A stretch of DNA of 64,000 nt from Candidatus Cloacimonadota bacterium (GTDB lineage Bacteria; Muiribacteriota; UBA6191): contig JAGSHD010000010.1 of assembly GCA_023954715.1 (NCBI GenBank), positions 1-64,000 of the forward strand, given 5' to 3'. Made by a program: the position numbers and the translations under genes. This document shows, in pieces, positions 36,364-46,574 of the stretch; positions within the stretch are counted from its first letter, which is position 1; every line of letters begins with the position of its first letter. The notes below the pieces were generated by a model. The model was not told the origin of the DNA and did not search any database. It worked only from the letters and a program-made list of their open reading frames with translations.

Positions 36364-37762
36364 GCAACAAGAAAGCCTGATGTAAGTTTAAAACCGCTTC
36401 ATTTACGTCAGAGGACAAAATTAGAAATGATATATTTAGTTCACTTGAACCTTGGGCAATCATGGCAACATTGATATGGCAATCTCCCAAAATACTAAAT
36501 ACCTTACCTGAGACACCACAAGACCCCGCCATTTGTTTACCCACCAAAGAAACTATACTAAAGCACTCTTGAACCTTGATTGCTCCCATCAAGCCCTTTA
36601 AAATTTCTAGTTCAAATTTATCGCTCAATTCTTTTAATGCTCTATCTTTATCAGCATCACTTATTACGACACAAATATTTTGCTCTGAGCTAGATTGAGA
36701 TATCATTAACACATTTACCAACGAGTCAGCCAAACAATTAAATACTTTAGCTGCAACTCCTGGAATCCCAATCATTCCTTCACCTTGAATGGTTAATAAA
36801 CAAATATCATTAATAGTTGAAATTGCTTTTACAGGCTTTGATAAGTTTATCTCCTTATCTCCCAAACTAGTTACTCTAGTACCAGGCTCCAAAGAATTAT
36901 ACACATTTTTAATTCTTGCAGGGATACCGTTTTCTTTTAAGGGGTGTATGGCAATCGGATGTAAAACCTTTGCTCCAAAGTAAGAAAGCTCAGCAACTTC
37001 AGAATAACTAATATCTTGAATCAAAGTAGCATTAGTCACAACCTTTGGATCATGGGTTAAAATTCCATCAACCTCTTTTAAAAACCAAACCTCTTCACAC
37101 TCTAAACTTGCTCCTAATATAGAAGCGCTTAAATCACTTCCCCCTCTACCCATAGTAGTGGTTTCACCATTTAATGTAGAACCTGTAAAACCAGCAATCA
37201 CTGGGATCAAGTTTAGTTTTAATATGGGAAGTAGTTTCTCGCTAGATTTAGATTTTGTTAACTCCAAATTTGGGTAAGCAAAATTGAAACTAGAGTCAGT
37301 AACAATAACTTCTTCACCAAAGACTTGAACTGCTGACAAACCATGTGAAATCATTGCATCACTCAAAATTCTAGAGGATAGCCTCTCTCCAAAGGACACA
37401 ATCCTATCCCAAGACTTTTTAGTACACTCCTTAAGTACAGAAACAGCGTTTAATAGGTTGTCTAACTCTGTGAATAATTTAACAAAGTCAGCTTTAACTT
37501 CATTTTGTAAAGAAGCTTCTTTTACCAAACTTTCGATAACAAACAGATGTTTGTCACGTAGACACTTTAAATTTTTAGCTAATCTAGAATGGTCCCGTTT
37601 GACAGCAAATTGAATTGACTCTATCAATAAGTCAGTAACATTTTTCATGGCAGATACCACAACAATTGGATTTTGCTTCTTATGTTTTTGTATCACTTGG
37701 ATTACATTGGCAAAGTTAAAATCATCTTGTAAAGATGCACCACCAAACTTCATAATAATCAT
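36356..37762 (-). CDS. lysC: Aspartate kinase
   Basis: A 468-residue monofunctional aspartokinase, first step of the aspartate pathway. IMKFGGASL binds substrate near the N-terminus; FGERLSSRIL, the TTMGRGGSDLSA loop and the two C-terminal ACT domains (about 310-468) follow. I use the ATG at 37762, with AGAGG seven bases upstream; a frame extending to 37789 has no such site. It is the first of the lysC-hom pair. Confidence 0.93.
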   Translation of the reverse strand: MIIMKFGGASLQDDFNFANVIQVIQKHKKQNPIVVVSAMKNVTDLLIESIQFAVKRDHSRLAKNLKCLRDKHLFVIESLVKEASLQNEVKADFVKLFTELDNLLNAVSVLKECTKKSWDRIVSFGERLSSRILSDAMISHGLSAVQVFGEEVIVTDSSFNFAYPNLELTKSKSSEKLLPILKLNLIPVIAGFTGSTLNGETTTMGRGGSDLSASILGASLECEEVWFLKEVDGILTHDPKVVTNATLIQDISYSEVAELSYFGAKVLHPIAIHPLKENGIPARIKNVYNSLEPGTRVTSLGDKEINLSKPVKAISTINDICLLTIQGEGMIGIPGVAAKVFNCLADSLVNVLMISQSSSEQNICVVISDADKDRALKELSDKFELEILKGLMGAIKVQECFSIVSLVGKQMAGSCGVSGKVFSILGDCHINVAMIAQGSSELNISFLILSSDVNEAVLNLHQAFLLHE

Positions 37763-37806
37763 AAAATAACCTCTTATTATCCCTATCAAACGATGTCAAA
37801 CCATTA

Positions 37807-38259
37807 TCAACGACTAGCTTTACCTGACTTTTTAAACTTTAAACCCACTACTTCAGGTTTTATAATCATATTTTTTAAAAACTTCAAAGGCTCTTTTGTA
37901 AAAGATCTTTTACACTTTCGGCTACAAAACTGAATCTGTCTTCCTCGATACTTTGATAAAATACTTTTATGGGTTTCTTTATCATCAACTGGACAAGCTA
38001 TATTTGGTAAAACGTAATCATGAATCGAATATTTTTCACCCTTTTTAGGTAATACCTTTTGTAAAACCCCACATTGAGGCATGGCCGGCCCACAATAGGT
38101 GCATGCCTTCACTTTAGAAGCTTCTTGACTCCAATTTTCATCGGCACAAGTACATCGATATACTGCAACACCTTGCTTTGTCCTTACTTTTTTCGATAGC
38201 TTAGTACAAAAACCAAAGTTTTGACTCCCTAAAAATAATAAGATTAATAATTTTACCAT
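37807..38259 (-). CDS. Exported cysteine-rich protein with YHS/TRASH-like domain
   Basis: A 150-residue protein with a signal-peptide-like start (MVKLLILLFLGSQNFGFC). The first half has CTCADENW and CTYCGPAMPQC. The second half reads CPVDDKETHKS then YRGRQIQFCSRKCKRSF and EPLKFL, the pattern of YHS or TRASH metal-binding domains (CPV, Y-G, FC, CK, F-P-L). It may bind copper or zinc in the periplasm. It lies 44 bases upstream of lysC, though a functional link is not evident. Confidence 0.7.
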   Translation of the reverse strand: MVKLLILLFLGSQNFGFCTKLSKKVRTKQGVAVYRCTCADENWSQEASKVKACTYCGPAMPQCGVLQKVLPKKGEKYSIHDYVLPNIACPVDDKETHKSILSKYRGRQIQFCSRKCKRSFTKEPLKFLKNMIIKPEVVGLKFKKSGKASR

Positions 38260-38345
38260 AATTCCCCCTCTAGTTTACTGAGTATTAGTCTACAATTTCT
38301 AATCAAAGAACACTGCAAAATACATTCCCACATTAAAATTGCTAT

Positions 38346-39047
38346 CTAAGTAAGTCCTATGAAGGTAGTAAGTTTATGAAAAAAACTTTTGGGTTTTTCT
38401 AGTTCATTTAAGCGATCTTGAAGATCAAAAATAGCTTTTACTGAGGCTAAGTTTCTATCTTTTTCAAAGTCGACTAATTTTTTTAACTCTTCTATTTCAT
38501 CGCTTTGACAATCCAAGATAGTTTTTTGAGTATTTAAATAGTTTTGGTTCTCACAAACTAAGTTAACATGAGTGGCTAACATCTTTTCTGTATCATATAA
38601 TTTTTGGCTTATCACCTTAAATGCAGATACAGACTCCAAATCTGTACCAGGAGTAGATATACTTATTTCAGGCGTACTTTGTTGAGGTGTTAACATCTCA
38701 ACTTCTAAGTCAGTTTCTTTTGAATAAATAGAGTTTATATGCTCATCTATAATATCTAAATTTACTATCGTATCTTCGCCATCATCCTTGAATTTACCGG
38801 GTAAAACTCTTTTCTCAATCAAATTTGCAATAGTAGATTTGGGTATTCTTTCTTTGAATAGATGCTGTGTATAAATTAACAATTCCATAGCAGCCAAATC
38901 AAATAGTAGAGTTTGGTGTTGACCACGACTTACAGGAATCATGGGAAAGTCCTTTACGTACTTTCTTATGGTACGTTGAGGAATCTTAGTCCTGGTTTCT
39001 GCTTCTTTAATAGTAACTCGTTTAGACTGCTCTGCAGATGTTAACAT
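38346..39047 (-). CDS. MerR-like HTH protein with long coiled coil, beside a palindrome array
   Basis: A 233-residue protein. Residues about 10-80 are a MerR-type winged HTH (VTIKEAETRTKIPQRTIRKY; LFDLAAMELLIY). Residues about 150-220 are coiled coil (SQKLYDTEKMLA; SDEIEELKKLVDFEKDR). There is no ligand domain. This layout is that of Bacillus RacA, a chromosome-anchoring protein, though homology is not shown. The start codon lies inside the palindrome ATGTTAACAT (39038-39047), with GGAG five bases upstream; two more GTTAAC copies are in the gene and nine in the next 1.6 kb. It may bind that array and control itself. A shorter relative lies at 1688-2137. Confidence 0.65.
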   Translation of the reverse strand: MLTSAEQSKRVTIKEAETRTKIPQRTIRKYVKDFPMIPVSRGQHQTLLFDLAAMELLIYTQHLFKERIPKSTIANLIEKRVLPGKFKDDGEDTIVNLDIIDEHINSIYSKETDLEVEMLTPQQSTPEISISTPGTDLESVSAFKVISQKLYDTEKMLATHVNLVCENQNYLNTQKTILDCQSDEIEELKKLVDFEKDRNLASVKAIFDLQDRLNELEKPKSFFHKLTTFIGLT

Positions 39048-40596
39048 ACTGGCTCCATGGCGTTCTGAAGGGGTTTAATAACTTTGTTAACAATCCCTCA
39101 ATTGAATCCATATTAAAATAGGGGACTTGTCACCATCTATTTATCGAAATATTCTTCGAATGATTTAACACATTCATCTGATAACAAAGATAAGCCTTAC
39201 ACTACATAATACAAAATCTTGATCAGTGTAAAAAAAAAGTAAATTTACAGATTATTTCAATCTCACTAGAGAAGAAAGTGATCAGTAAATATATATCAAC
39301 AAACAATAAAGTTAACATAATATTATTTACCTTTAATACACTATAGTATGTACTTATAGAACTATATAAATCCAACACTAACTATTATCCCGTTAAAAAT
39401 AAACAGAGGTGCTAGCTTGTTAACCACATCATATTAGTCATGTTAAACTCATAGCATCTCAAGTGTTAACATCATCAATAAGAGTAATCAAAAATATAAC
39501 TTTTTTAAAACACGCTAGTTTATAAACTTCTTGTCTTCACATTAGATGTTAACATCGATCTTCAGATTTAATTTATATCCAAATAAATGGTTTCTCTGTT
39601 TTTTTACTTATGAACACCCCATGTTAATGTACTTTACAGCTTTCATGATAACCATCCAATTCAAAACCTAGTTTTCATAAGGTATTTCAAGCTCTATGAT
39701 ATTTTGTATAAGGGAAAAACCAATTCTAGATAGGTCTCTAAAATAAAGGTGTAAGAGGTGTATAGCCAATTTATCCTAAGATCTGAATATAATAATCCCC
39801 AATAAAAATCAGTAATCACTAGCTTCTGTGATCGTAAATTCAACTCAATCACCTTAATGAAATATGTGAGATGATCGTTTGTCACAGCCATTATAAAACC
39901 TAAAGTTATGAATCCAATGTTGTAACACCATTCTTAATCTAAATAGAAATGACTATACAATAATGCTAATCAGCATCAGGTTTCAGCTCTAATGTTAACA
40001 TTGGGATCTTGTAATTTAATTAACAATCCAAAAATTGATCTGTGTTATCAAATACTCAATAGGGGCGCTTTTATTGGATTTAATCTGTTTTCTATACCAA
40101 TGTCTTCAAGAATGTTGTGATAACGCTACCATATCATTTTATAAAGACCACTTTTTGAGAATTATGTTAACTTTCGATAGAAAGTTAAATTTAAACTTAA
40201 TAATCTAATAAAACTTTCGTAACATTCTGCTCTCAAATATAACTATACTGGATCGAATGCGATTGTGTGTGATGTGCTTAGTATTCTATCCAACCCATTT
40301 AATATAGTTAACATAATATCTATTATGCGCATCTACTATGTAAGTCCAACATGTTAATGTCCTCTTTCTCCAATTTAGAGATGTCCTATCTACTTAATTT
40401 AATGTTAGTTTATTCAGGATTCCCCACTCCTTAAAATATCTTAACTAAAGGTTAGCTTCTTCATATTTTGTAATCTCCTAAACACATAATTATTTATGCT
40501 CATACTATGGTTAGAATGTTTTATAGATATATATAGATATAAGTTAAGAGACAATTTCATTTTATTCTGAGCTAGACTATACTAAAATGTGTTAAC
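38562..40596. repeat. Cluster of GTTAAC palindromes in a gene-free AT-rich region
   Basis: GTTAAC starts at 38562, 38689, 39040, 39086, 39311, 39419, 39465, 39548, 39994, 40166, 40307 and 40591: twelve copies in 2.0 kb. By composition under one copy would be expected, and I saw about seven in the rest of the window. The full 10-mer ATGTTAACAT occurs at 39038, 39546 and 39992; GTGTTAACAT at 38687 and 39463. Near-copies with GTTAAT or GTTAAA are at 39442, 39623 and 40352. Spacing is irregular. The span 39048-40646 holds no convincing gene, no DnaA-box cluster and no CRISPR. Confidence 0.6.
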
Positions 40597-40646
40597 TATA
40601 TTGATAGACATCATTATATCTGAATAAAATGACTCAAGGAGATTCA

Positions 40647-41951
40647 ATGCAAGACTCGGTTATTCAATCTTTACAAGCTCTAATCGATGGAAACTATTTA
40701 CATCAGCACCAAGGTGACAACGAAATCTCACAATTACTCAGACAACTTTCAAACAAACTTCTACACCGAACAATCGATGAGATGTCTAACACTATTTCTC
40801 TTTCCATCGAGGCCAATGAAACAGGTATATTTTCTGCACACATGTTTCATAATCTCAAAAACATGAGTCAAAAAGCACAAATCATTGCTTCCTCAGGAAA
40901 AGAGATACATGGTGCCATAAATGAAATAGATACTTATGGCCATAATATTTCAAATCTCGCACTAGAGGCTTTACATGCTTCTAATGAAAGTAAAAGTTCT
41001 TATGAAAATGTGTATGAAAGTATAGGTGAGATCACCAAAACGGTTTCTGAAACTTCATCCCGAATATCAAATTTAAACGAACTTTCAAATACTATTTCAA
41101 ACTTTTTAAAAACTATCAAAAAAATTGCTTCTCAAACAAATTTATTAGCTTTAAATGCTACCATCGAGGCTGCTCGAGCAGGAGAAGCAGGAAAAGGCTT
41201 CTCTGTGGTAGCCAAAGAAGTTAAAAATCTTTCTAATCAAACATCTGCTGCTACAGAAAGCATTTCTAAAATTATAGTACAACTTCAAACAGAGATGGAA
41301 ATGATATCCCAATCTATGGAGAAAAGCTCACTTTCAGTAAAAGATGGTACAGAAGCAATCACTGACCTTTCTCAGAAAATATCCTTTATGCAGCACAAAA
41401 TTGAAAGTGTAAGTCAAGATACTCAAAGCATCTCATCTACACTAGGAGAACAAGGGGTTGCCACCAACGAAATCTCCAGTCGAATCACTGATATCGCTTT
41501 AAACAGTGAGCAAAGTGTGCAAAAAATTGAGCAAATTGTTGACTCTATGTCTGCTGTAGAATCTCTTATTACTAATCAAATTAATGCAGTCTCTCAACTC
41601 AATATCCCTGGGAAAATCATTAAACTCGCTCAGTCTGATCATGTTCTTTGGAAAAAGCGACTGGCTAATATGATTATTGGTAAAGAAGGCTTAAATCCTA
41701 ACGAACTAGCTGATCATCATTCCTGTCGATTAGGTAAATGGTATGATAAGGTCAATAACACTGACTATACTAATCACCCTTCATTTAAGGCTCTTGTTAG
41801 TCCACATGAAAAAGTTCACTCTCATGGTATAAATGCTGTAAAACTTTTTAATGAAGGTAGAATGGACGAAGCTCTAGAAGCGATTAATCAAGTGGAAGAA
41901 TACTCTAAAGATGTTATGCGACTACTATCCGAACTAGAAGAAGTCCAATAA
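40647..41951 (+). CDS. Soluble chemoreceptor with CZB zinc-binding domain
   Basis: A 434-residue methyl-accepting chemotaxis protein without transmembrane helices, so cytoplasmic. The signalling tip carries [20 protein letters not shown] and [12 protein letters not shown] (about 163-195). The C-terminal part (about 330-425) is a chemoreceptor zinc-binding domain with [20 protein letters not shown] and [18 protein letters not shown], giving the His/Cys ligands. Similar receptors, such as TlpD, sense oxidants or zinc. I start at the ATG with AAGGAG five bases upstream; an in-frame ATG lies 18 bases earlier. A strong terminator follows. The GTTAAC array is upstream. Confidence 0.9.
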   Translation: MQDSVIQSLQALIDGNYLHQHQGDNEISQLLRQLSNKLLHRTIDEMSNTISLSIEANETGIFSAHMFHNLKNMSQKAQIIASSGKEIHGAINEIDTYGHNISNLALEALHASNESKSSYENVYESIGEITKTVSETSSRISNLNELSNTISNFLKTIKKIASQTNLLALNATIEAARAGEAGKGFSVVAKEVKNLSNQTSAATESISKIIVQLQTEMEMISQSMEKSSLSVKDGTEAITDLSQKISFMQHKIESVSQDTQSISSTLGEQGVATNEISSRITDIALNSEQSVQKIEQIVDSMSAVESLITNQINAVSQLNIPGKIIKLAQSDHVLWKKRLANMIIGKEGLNPNELADHHSCRLGKWYDKVNNTDYTNHPSFKALVSPHEKVHSHGINAVKLFNEGRMDEALEAINQVEEYSKDVMRLLSELEEVQ

Positions 41952-41969
41952 ACTATTTAACAAACAAAA

Positions 41970-42007
41970 GGGCTCCTGCTAAATCCTATTTAGCAGGAGC
42001 CCATTTT
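41970..42007. terminator. Strong bidirectional terminator
   Basis: A 15-bp perfect stem GGGCTCCTGCTAAAT, loop CCT, then its complement and ATTTTTG. It serves both convergent genes. Confidence 0.92.
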
Positions 42008-42020
42008 TGTATTGTATATA

Positions 42021-44360
42021 CTAGAATTGCGGATAAATTGGAGTACTTACAGCTGTATTATCACTAGGCATCACACCATAATCTTGCATAAAAGATTGGT
42101 CTGGACTACTGTAGTCATAACTAGCATTTCCGTCTTCTTGAGAGGATTTAACACTTTGTAAAGGAGCCGGTGACTGGTCTTCTTGTGATGAGTTAGAAGG
42201 ATTTGTACTAACCATATCTTCACCACTAAGAGCCTTCTTTAAGCTTTCGGGTATTGTTGCTTCTCCCAAACCAAGACCCACATAAGCATGCTTACTTTTG
42301 TTCCATGTAAACCTTTTTTTCAACGGACGAAAAAACATATCAACATTAGAAGAGTAACCTCTGATATTCCACTTACCATTTTTTGCTGCTTTAGCCATCA
42401 CAACTTGATTACTCAGGACTCTAAAGTCATCATTTTCACCCTTACCCTTAATAATGTTGGACTGCACGGATACTTTTTTATACTGATCACTAAGGACTAA
42501 CTCAACATTTTTCCCTTTTGTTTTAGTCATTAAGCCCACATTTACAATTTTATTGTCATGCATATCCCAAACTCCATGAAACCCTTTTATATCAACAAAA
42601 TCATATTTTGTATGAGCTTCTTCATTCATAGCTTCGCCCTTAACAGACTCGATCTTGAATTGAACAGAGTTACTAGCCCCATTTAATTGTATAGAATCTT
42701 CACTAAAATCCTCTACCAATTTAATCAGATGACGATATTGTCTATTTTGCATTCTTAGGACAAAATCATCTCGACGATTTGTAGCTAGTGTTTTAATATC
42801 GTTAGTTGGTAATGATTTAGTCAGGGTCATTTTTTTCATAGCACTCGTCAATCGGACGATGAGATTTCGCTTAATTCTATCTTTATTCATTTGCGAATTT
42901 TCATAGGCTTCACCAGCTTTAGAGCCAGCATAAGCTCCTGCAACGGCACCAACTGCACCAATTAGAAAAAATCCAACTCCTCCCGTTGCCACACCAAATG
43001 CAACAGCAGCTGCACCAGCCGCTATTCCTAATGCTGCTCCACCAACGGTACTGGCTGTTTTAGTAATAGCGTGCTCCTGATAGTCATCAGCCAAGCCATC
43101 TAAAGCAGCACCACGATCATTCCAAAAAGATTGGTCATCACCCTGTTGTGTTGTTTTTCGACTATCGTATTCGTAACTATCGTTTCCTACACTGACACTT
43201 CCTCTTGTTTGACCAACAATTAATGTTGCTGCCACATCAATAAGTACATCACCAACTGCAGCGAAGAATACTCCCCCTACTGCCTTTGTTACAATCTTGC
43301 CTATTGAAGAACTACTTGCTTTTATAGCTGCTTTAGCAGTTGCGCTTCCAGCTGATGCAATAGCCTTTTTAATTCCATCTTTAGAAAAGTTTGCTAATAC
43401 TCTTTCCAGTCCTTTTTCAAAACTTCTAGCATGCTTTAAAATTCTTGCTGCTGACTTTTTAGGCACTCTTTTTTCAATTTTAGACCATGCTTTTTTAGCT
43501 ATTCTTTTTACAAGTGATGGATCATTTAAATGCTCTTGAGTCATTGAAGTAACAGTCGCACTATTAACTAAGGTACGCATTAAAGCTGAAGCCAATTTTT
43601 TTGCTGATTTAGTATAAGCCTGCTTAGCTCCAATCTCTGCTGCTTCAGCGGTTCCGGATGCAGCAATTCCTTTTGTTGAATTTACACCCGCCGCTTCTAG
43701 ATCACTCTCTTCAGCAATAGATGCTAACTCTCCTGTATCTTGCATATTAACAACAGCTACTAAAGCATTAAACATTTTAGCTCTATTTTGTGGACTACCC
43801 TTTGCTATCACCCCAGAGTTAACTAGACCACCTAAAACAGCAACACCAGGAGAATACTCCTTATTTTTAACTTTTAAAATCAAAAATTCGTGTTCTGGTT
43901 CACCATCCATAAACAATTGCTCATGAGAGCGAAACATAGTGTAAGTATCTTTTATTCTATCTCGTAGAGTTTTGGTGATTCCTTTTTTCAAGAGTAGGTC
44001 CGTCATTCGAACTCTTTCAGCAGCAGTCATTCCATTTCTGTAGGTACCAATAGCTGATAATAATGCCAACTGGGCTTTCGTCTGAACAGCCGGAATCGAT
44101 GAATCAAAAGCTTCTTTAATCACTTTTTCCGCTTCTGTCATCAAAAAAAAGTCTGCCAACTTTAACTCTTGAACTAGTGCATCTTTCATTCCCTGCTCGA
44201 AAACCCCTGTCAACTCTTCATCTGCTGGTTTTCCTTCAGTTACATCGATCATCATTTGTAATGAGTTGGGATCTATATCAGAGATTTTTGCATAACTTAT
44301 AACAGGAAATACAATAGTAAATAGATATGTAAATAATGTAATCCACGCTAGTTTTTTCAC
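42021..44360 (-). CDS. Large exported protein with glycine-zipper segment, unknown function
   Basis: A 779-residue protein with a signal peptide (about 1-24, ending ISYAK). The N-terminal 200 residues are helical. Two hydrophobic parts follow: about 335-380 (IGKIVTKAVGGVFFAAVG) and a glycine-zipper run near 440-490 (AALGIAAGAAAVAFGVATGG; AVGAVAGAYAGSKAGEAY), which may insert in a membrane or drive oligomerisation. Residues about 540-710 are beta-rich, and the tail is serine/proline-rich. I recognise no family. It is a single gene, convergent with the chemoreceptor. Confidence 0.7.
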   Translation of the reverse strand: MKKLAWITLFTYLFTIVFPVISYAKISDIDPNSLQMMIDVTEGKPADEELTGVFEQGMKDALVQELKLADFFLMTEAEKVIKEAFDSSIPAVQTKAQLALLSAIGTYRNGMTAAERVRMTDLLLKKGITKTLRDRIKDTYTMFRSHEQLFMDGEPEHEFLILKVKNKEYSPGVAVLGGLVNSGVIAKGSPQNRAKMFNALVAVVNMQDTGELASIAEESDLEAAGVNSTKGIAASGTAEAAEIGAKQAYTKSAKKLASALMRTLVNSATVTSMTQEHLNDPSLVKRIAKKAWSKIEKRVPKKSAARILKHARSFEKGLERVLANFSKDGIKKAIASAGSATAKAAIKASSSSIGKIVTKAVGGVFFAAVGDVLIDVAATLIVGQTRGSVSVGNDSYEYDSRKTTQQGDDQSFWNDRGAALDGLADDYQEHAITKTASTVGGAALGIAAGAAAVAFGVATGGVGFFLIGAVGAVAGAYAGSKAGEAYENSQMNKDRIKRNLIVRLTSAMKKMTLTKSLPTNDIKTLATNRRDDFVLRMQNRQYRHLIKLVEDFSEDSIQLNGASNSVQFKIESVKGEAMNEEAHTKYDFVDIKGFHGVWDMHDNKIVNVGLMTKTKGKNVELVLSDQYKKVSVQSNIIKGKGENDDFRVLSNQVVMAKAAKNGKWNIRGYSSNVDMFFRPLKKRFTWNKSKHAYVGLGLGEATIPESLKKALSGEDMVSTNPSNSSQEDQSPAPLQSVKSSQEDGNASYDYSSPDQSFMQDYGVMPSDNTAVSTPIYPQF

Positions 44361-44566
44361 AGGCTTCCTTCACTTTAACGGTTTATCTAATTTTAATGAT
44401 TTTTCATTATTTGACAATGATAATTAACTAATAATCTCAATAAACTAGTAGTTTTTTACACTAAGAAATCTATATTTACTATTGTCATCAAAATTCTGTT
44501 GAAAAATGGGTAAAAACTGACGAAACAACTAGTAGCTCGGATTCATATTATCTTAGGTTTTATTTC

Positions 44567-45145
44567 ATGAAAATTATAAGTCCCCTACTAATCTTACTTT
44601 GTATTTCTTTTGCATCTCATGCACAATCCTCTAAAAAGCTAACTAAAAAAAGAAAAACACTTCTAACTAAAATTGCCAATTTAACATTAAACAAAAAGCA
44701 AATTACTCAGCAAAGCAAGCAACTAGCTAGCAATGTAGGAAAACTCTTTCAAGACAACAACCCTGAACTGATTAACCAACTACTCTCTGGAGTACCAAAC
44801 AGTAGTGGTAGAAAACAAATGCTAGATGATTTTTCACAACTGCAAAAGCGTATGGGAAAAAGGGCTAAAGAAGAAATTACTCAAAATCTAAATCTATATA
44901 AAATAATGAGAGAAATTACTATCAAAGTCTACCATAAACATTATAGTTCTAAAGAGCTTCATTCTTTATATAAGTTTTACTCTTCTCCCATAGGTAAGAA
45001 GAGTATTCAACTAGCTCAAACAATACAAAAAGATAGTCTCAATCTATCTCAAACAAAAATTAAAGATGCAGTTGATAAAATTAAGATAAAGCTTGAGTCT
45101 GAATTTCAAGATAAAATCATGGACTTGATACTCACTTCTCCTTAA
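44567..45145 (+). CDS. Exported DUF2059-like protein
   Basis: A 192-residue protein with a signal peptide (MKIISPLLILLCISFASHAQ). Its later part, VYHKHYSSKELHSLYKFYSS and PIGKKSIQLAQTI (about 125-160), follows the DUF2059 pattern, in which an Y/F-x-SP-G-K segment is conserved. The function of this family is unknown. It is a single gene with a strong terminator shared with the next, convergent operon. Confidence 0.72.
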   Translation: MKIISPLLILLCISFASHAQSSKKLTKKRKTLLTKIANLTLNKKQITQQSKQLASNVGKLFQDNNPELINQLLSGVPNSSGRKQMLDDFSQLQKRMGKRAKEEITQNLNLYKIMREITIKVYHKHYSSKELHSLYKFYSSPIGKKSIQLAQTIQKDSLNLSQTKIKDAVDKIKIKLESEFQDKIMDLILTSP

Positions 45146-45166
45146 CAACAAAACTTCAGTACAAAA

Positions 45167-45196
45167 AAAAACACTCCTATACCTAGGAGTGTTTTT
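45167..45196. terminator. Bidirectional terminator
   Basis: AAAAACACTCCTA, loop TACC, TAGGAGTGTTTTT: a 13-bp stem with A and T runs on both sides. Confidence 0.9.
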
Positions 45197-45213
45197 TGTA
45201 AGTAAAAGCCTAT

Positions 45214-46572
45214 TTAGCGAATAATGTCATCGAATGCAGAACTATGTAGCTCTAAAATTCGTCTATGTTCCATTTCGCTTCTTGCAACTTTACGCTTATA
45301 TGGTTCAATGTAATCAGAGATAATTCTTTCTCTGGAATGAATCAAACGATCATAAGCTGCTTTTTCTTCATGTACTCGGATTCTGTATCTACGAACTTCA
45401 TTTTCAATAAACTCTTTTTCATTATTTAACAAGTAATTAAACTTTCGTTCAAAATTATGAACTCTAGTCTGGGCTTGCTCAATATCAAAAGGGGCGGCGT
45501 TAGGGTTTTCTCGTAAAGCTCTAAGATTTCTTCTAGCTTCACGAACATTTTGTTTTGCTCTTTCCATTGCCCATCGATAATCATTTCTTGCTTCTTGAAG
45601 TTTCAATTTAAAAGCATGCTCTGCATCTCTTATATTATCTTCTGCTTCGTGTAACAAATACTCGTAATGATGATAAGCTTCTTCAACTTTTTCATCTAAT
45701 ACGTCTTTAGCTTCTTGGACTAATCGTGAGTAATACCGTACTACATCTCTAGAAACACTAGTAGCTGAACCACCCTCTGCTCTAAGAGTCATAGCTTTTT
45801 TATAATCTTGAACCGCTTCTTTGAAGAAGTCTGCATATAAGCTTAAAGACTTTTTAAGATATATATCTGATAGTCTCACATTAAAATCTTGGAAGTCGCT
45901 CGATTTATTATCATAGTTGTATTCTTCGATTAACTTTAGAGCTTTTAACTCAGCATCGTTTCCACTATATGGCTCAAGAATTCTAAACAACCAATTAATA
46001 GCATCTTTATGTCCTTCAGACTCCCAGTATGCATCTACTATATACAAGTAGTTGCCATCTGTAGCTGACATTTGTAAGTACCAAGTAATAGCTTCTTTGA
46101 AGTTTTTCAATGCTTGATAACATGTACCGATACGTAATTTAACTTGATCATCTTTTTGAGTTACTTTTTTATAAAACTCAATTGCTTTTTCGTATTCACC
46201 CTGCTTTTCAAAACCATAACCTACATCAAAAACTTCTGCTTGGATTCCGCTCTCAATTCGTTGAGTATCGGAATACAATTCATCAATTTCTTGTGATTTT
46301 TCATTCATAAGTTTTCGAATTGCTTTTTTTTCAGAACCTTTGAACCAGCCTTTCATCCAACCCTTTATACCTCGAAATTCCCAATTTGCCTTAATAGCAT
46401 CATCGTTTTCGAGTTCTGCACTCAATAAACTTCTTTCAACTTCTAAAAGCTTTAGCTCTAGACGCTCAATGTCGCTTGTTTCATCAGCACTAATAGGATT
46501 TATACTCAATACTGTTGCAATTGCAATTCCTGATACTATACTTCTTAGGGGAGTTAACTTAAATTTTTTCAT
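45214..46572 (-). CDS. Exported TPR and coiled-coil protein
   Basis: A 452-residue protein with a signal peptide (cleavage likely near SADET). Residues about 115-200 are tetratricopeptide-like repeats (YGFEKQGEYEKAIEFYKKV; YQALKNFKEAITWYLQM). Residues about 270-445 are a long, highly charged helix (YHHYEYLLHEAEDNIRDAEH; RAKQNVREARRNLRALRE). It starts 2 bases after the stop of the preceding exported protein and forms a two-gene operon. It may act as a periplasmic scaffold; its actual role is unknown. Confidence 0.7.
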   Translation of the reverse strand: MKKFKLTPLRSIVSGIAIATVLSINPISADETSDIERLELKLLEVERSLLSAELENDDAIKANWEFRGIKGWMKGWFKGSEKKAIRKLMNEKSQEIDELYSDTQRIESGIQAEVFDVGYGFEKQGEYEKAIEFYKKVTQKDDQVKLRIGTCYQALKNFKEAITWYLQMSATDGNYLYIVDAYWESEGHKDAINWLFRILEPYSGNDAELKALKLIEEYNYDNKSSDFQDFNVRLSDIYLKKSLSLYADFFKEAVQDYKKAMTLRAEGGSATSVSRDVVRYYSRLVQEAKDVLDEKVEEAYHHYEYLLHEAEDNIRDAEHAFKLKLQEARNDYRWAMERAKQNVREARRNLRALRENPNAAPFDIEQAQTRVHNFERKFNYLLNNEKEFIENEVRRYRIRVHEEKAAYDRLIHSRERIISDYIEPYKRKVARSEMEHRRILELHSSAFDDIIR

Positions 46573-46574
46573 GA

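Noticed and set aside
39694..39891. Open frame of 65 codons on the minus strand inside the palindrome region
   Set aside because: No ribosome-binding site and a sequence without coding character. AT-rich noncoding DNA easily gives frames of this length.
38562..40596. CRISPR array
   Set aside because: Repeats are short palindromes at irregular spacing, with no constant-length spacers and no cas genes.
39048..40646. Replication origin
   Set aside because: AT-rich with repeats, but I found no cluster of TTATCCACA DnaA boxes and neither dnaA nor dnaN nearby.
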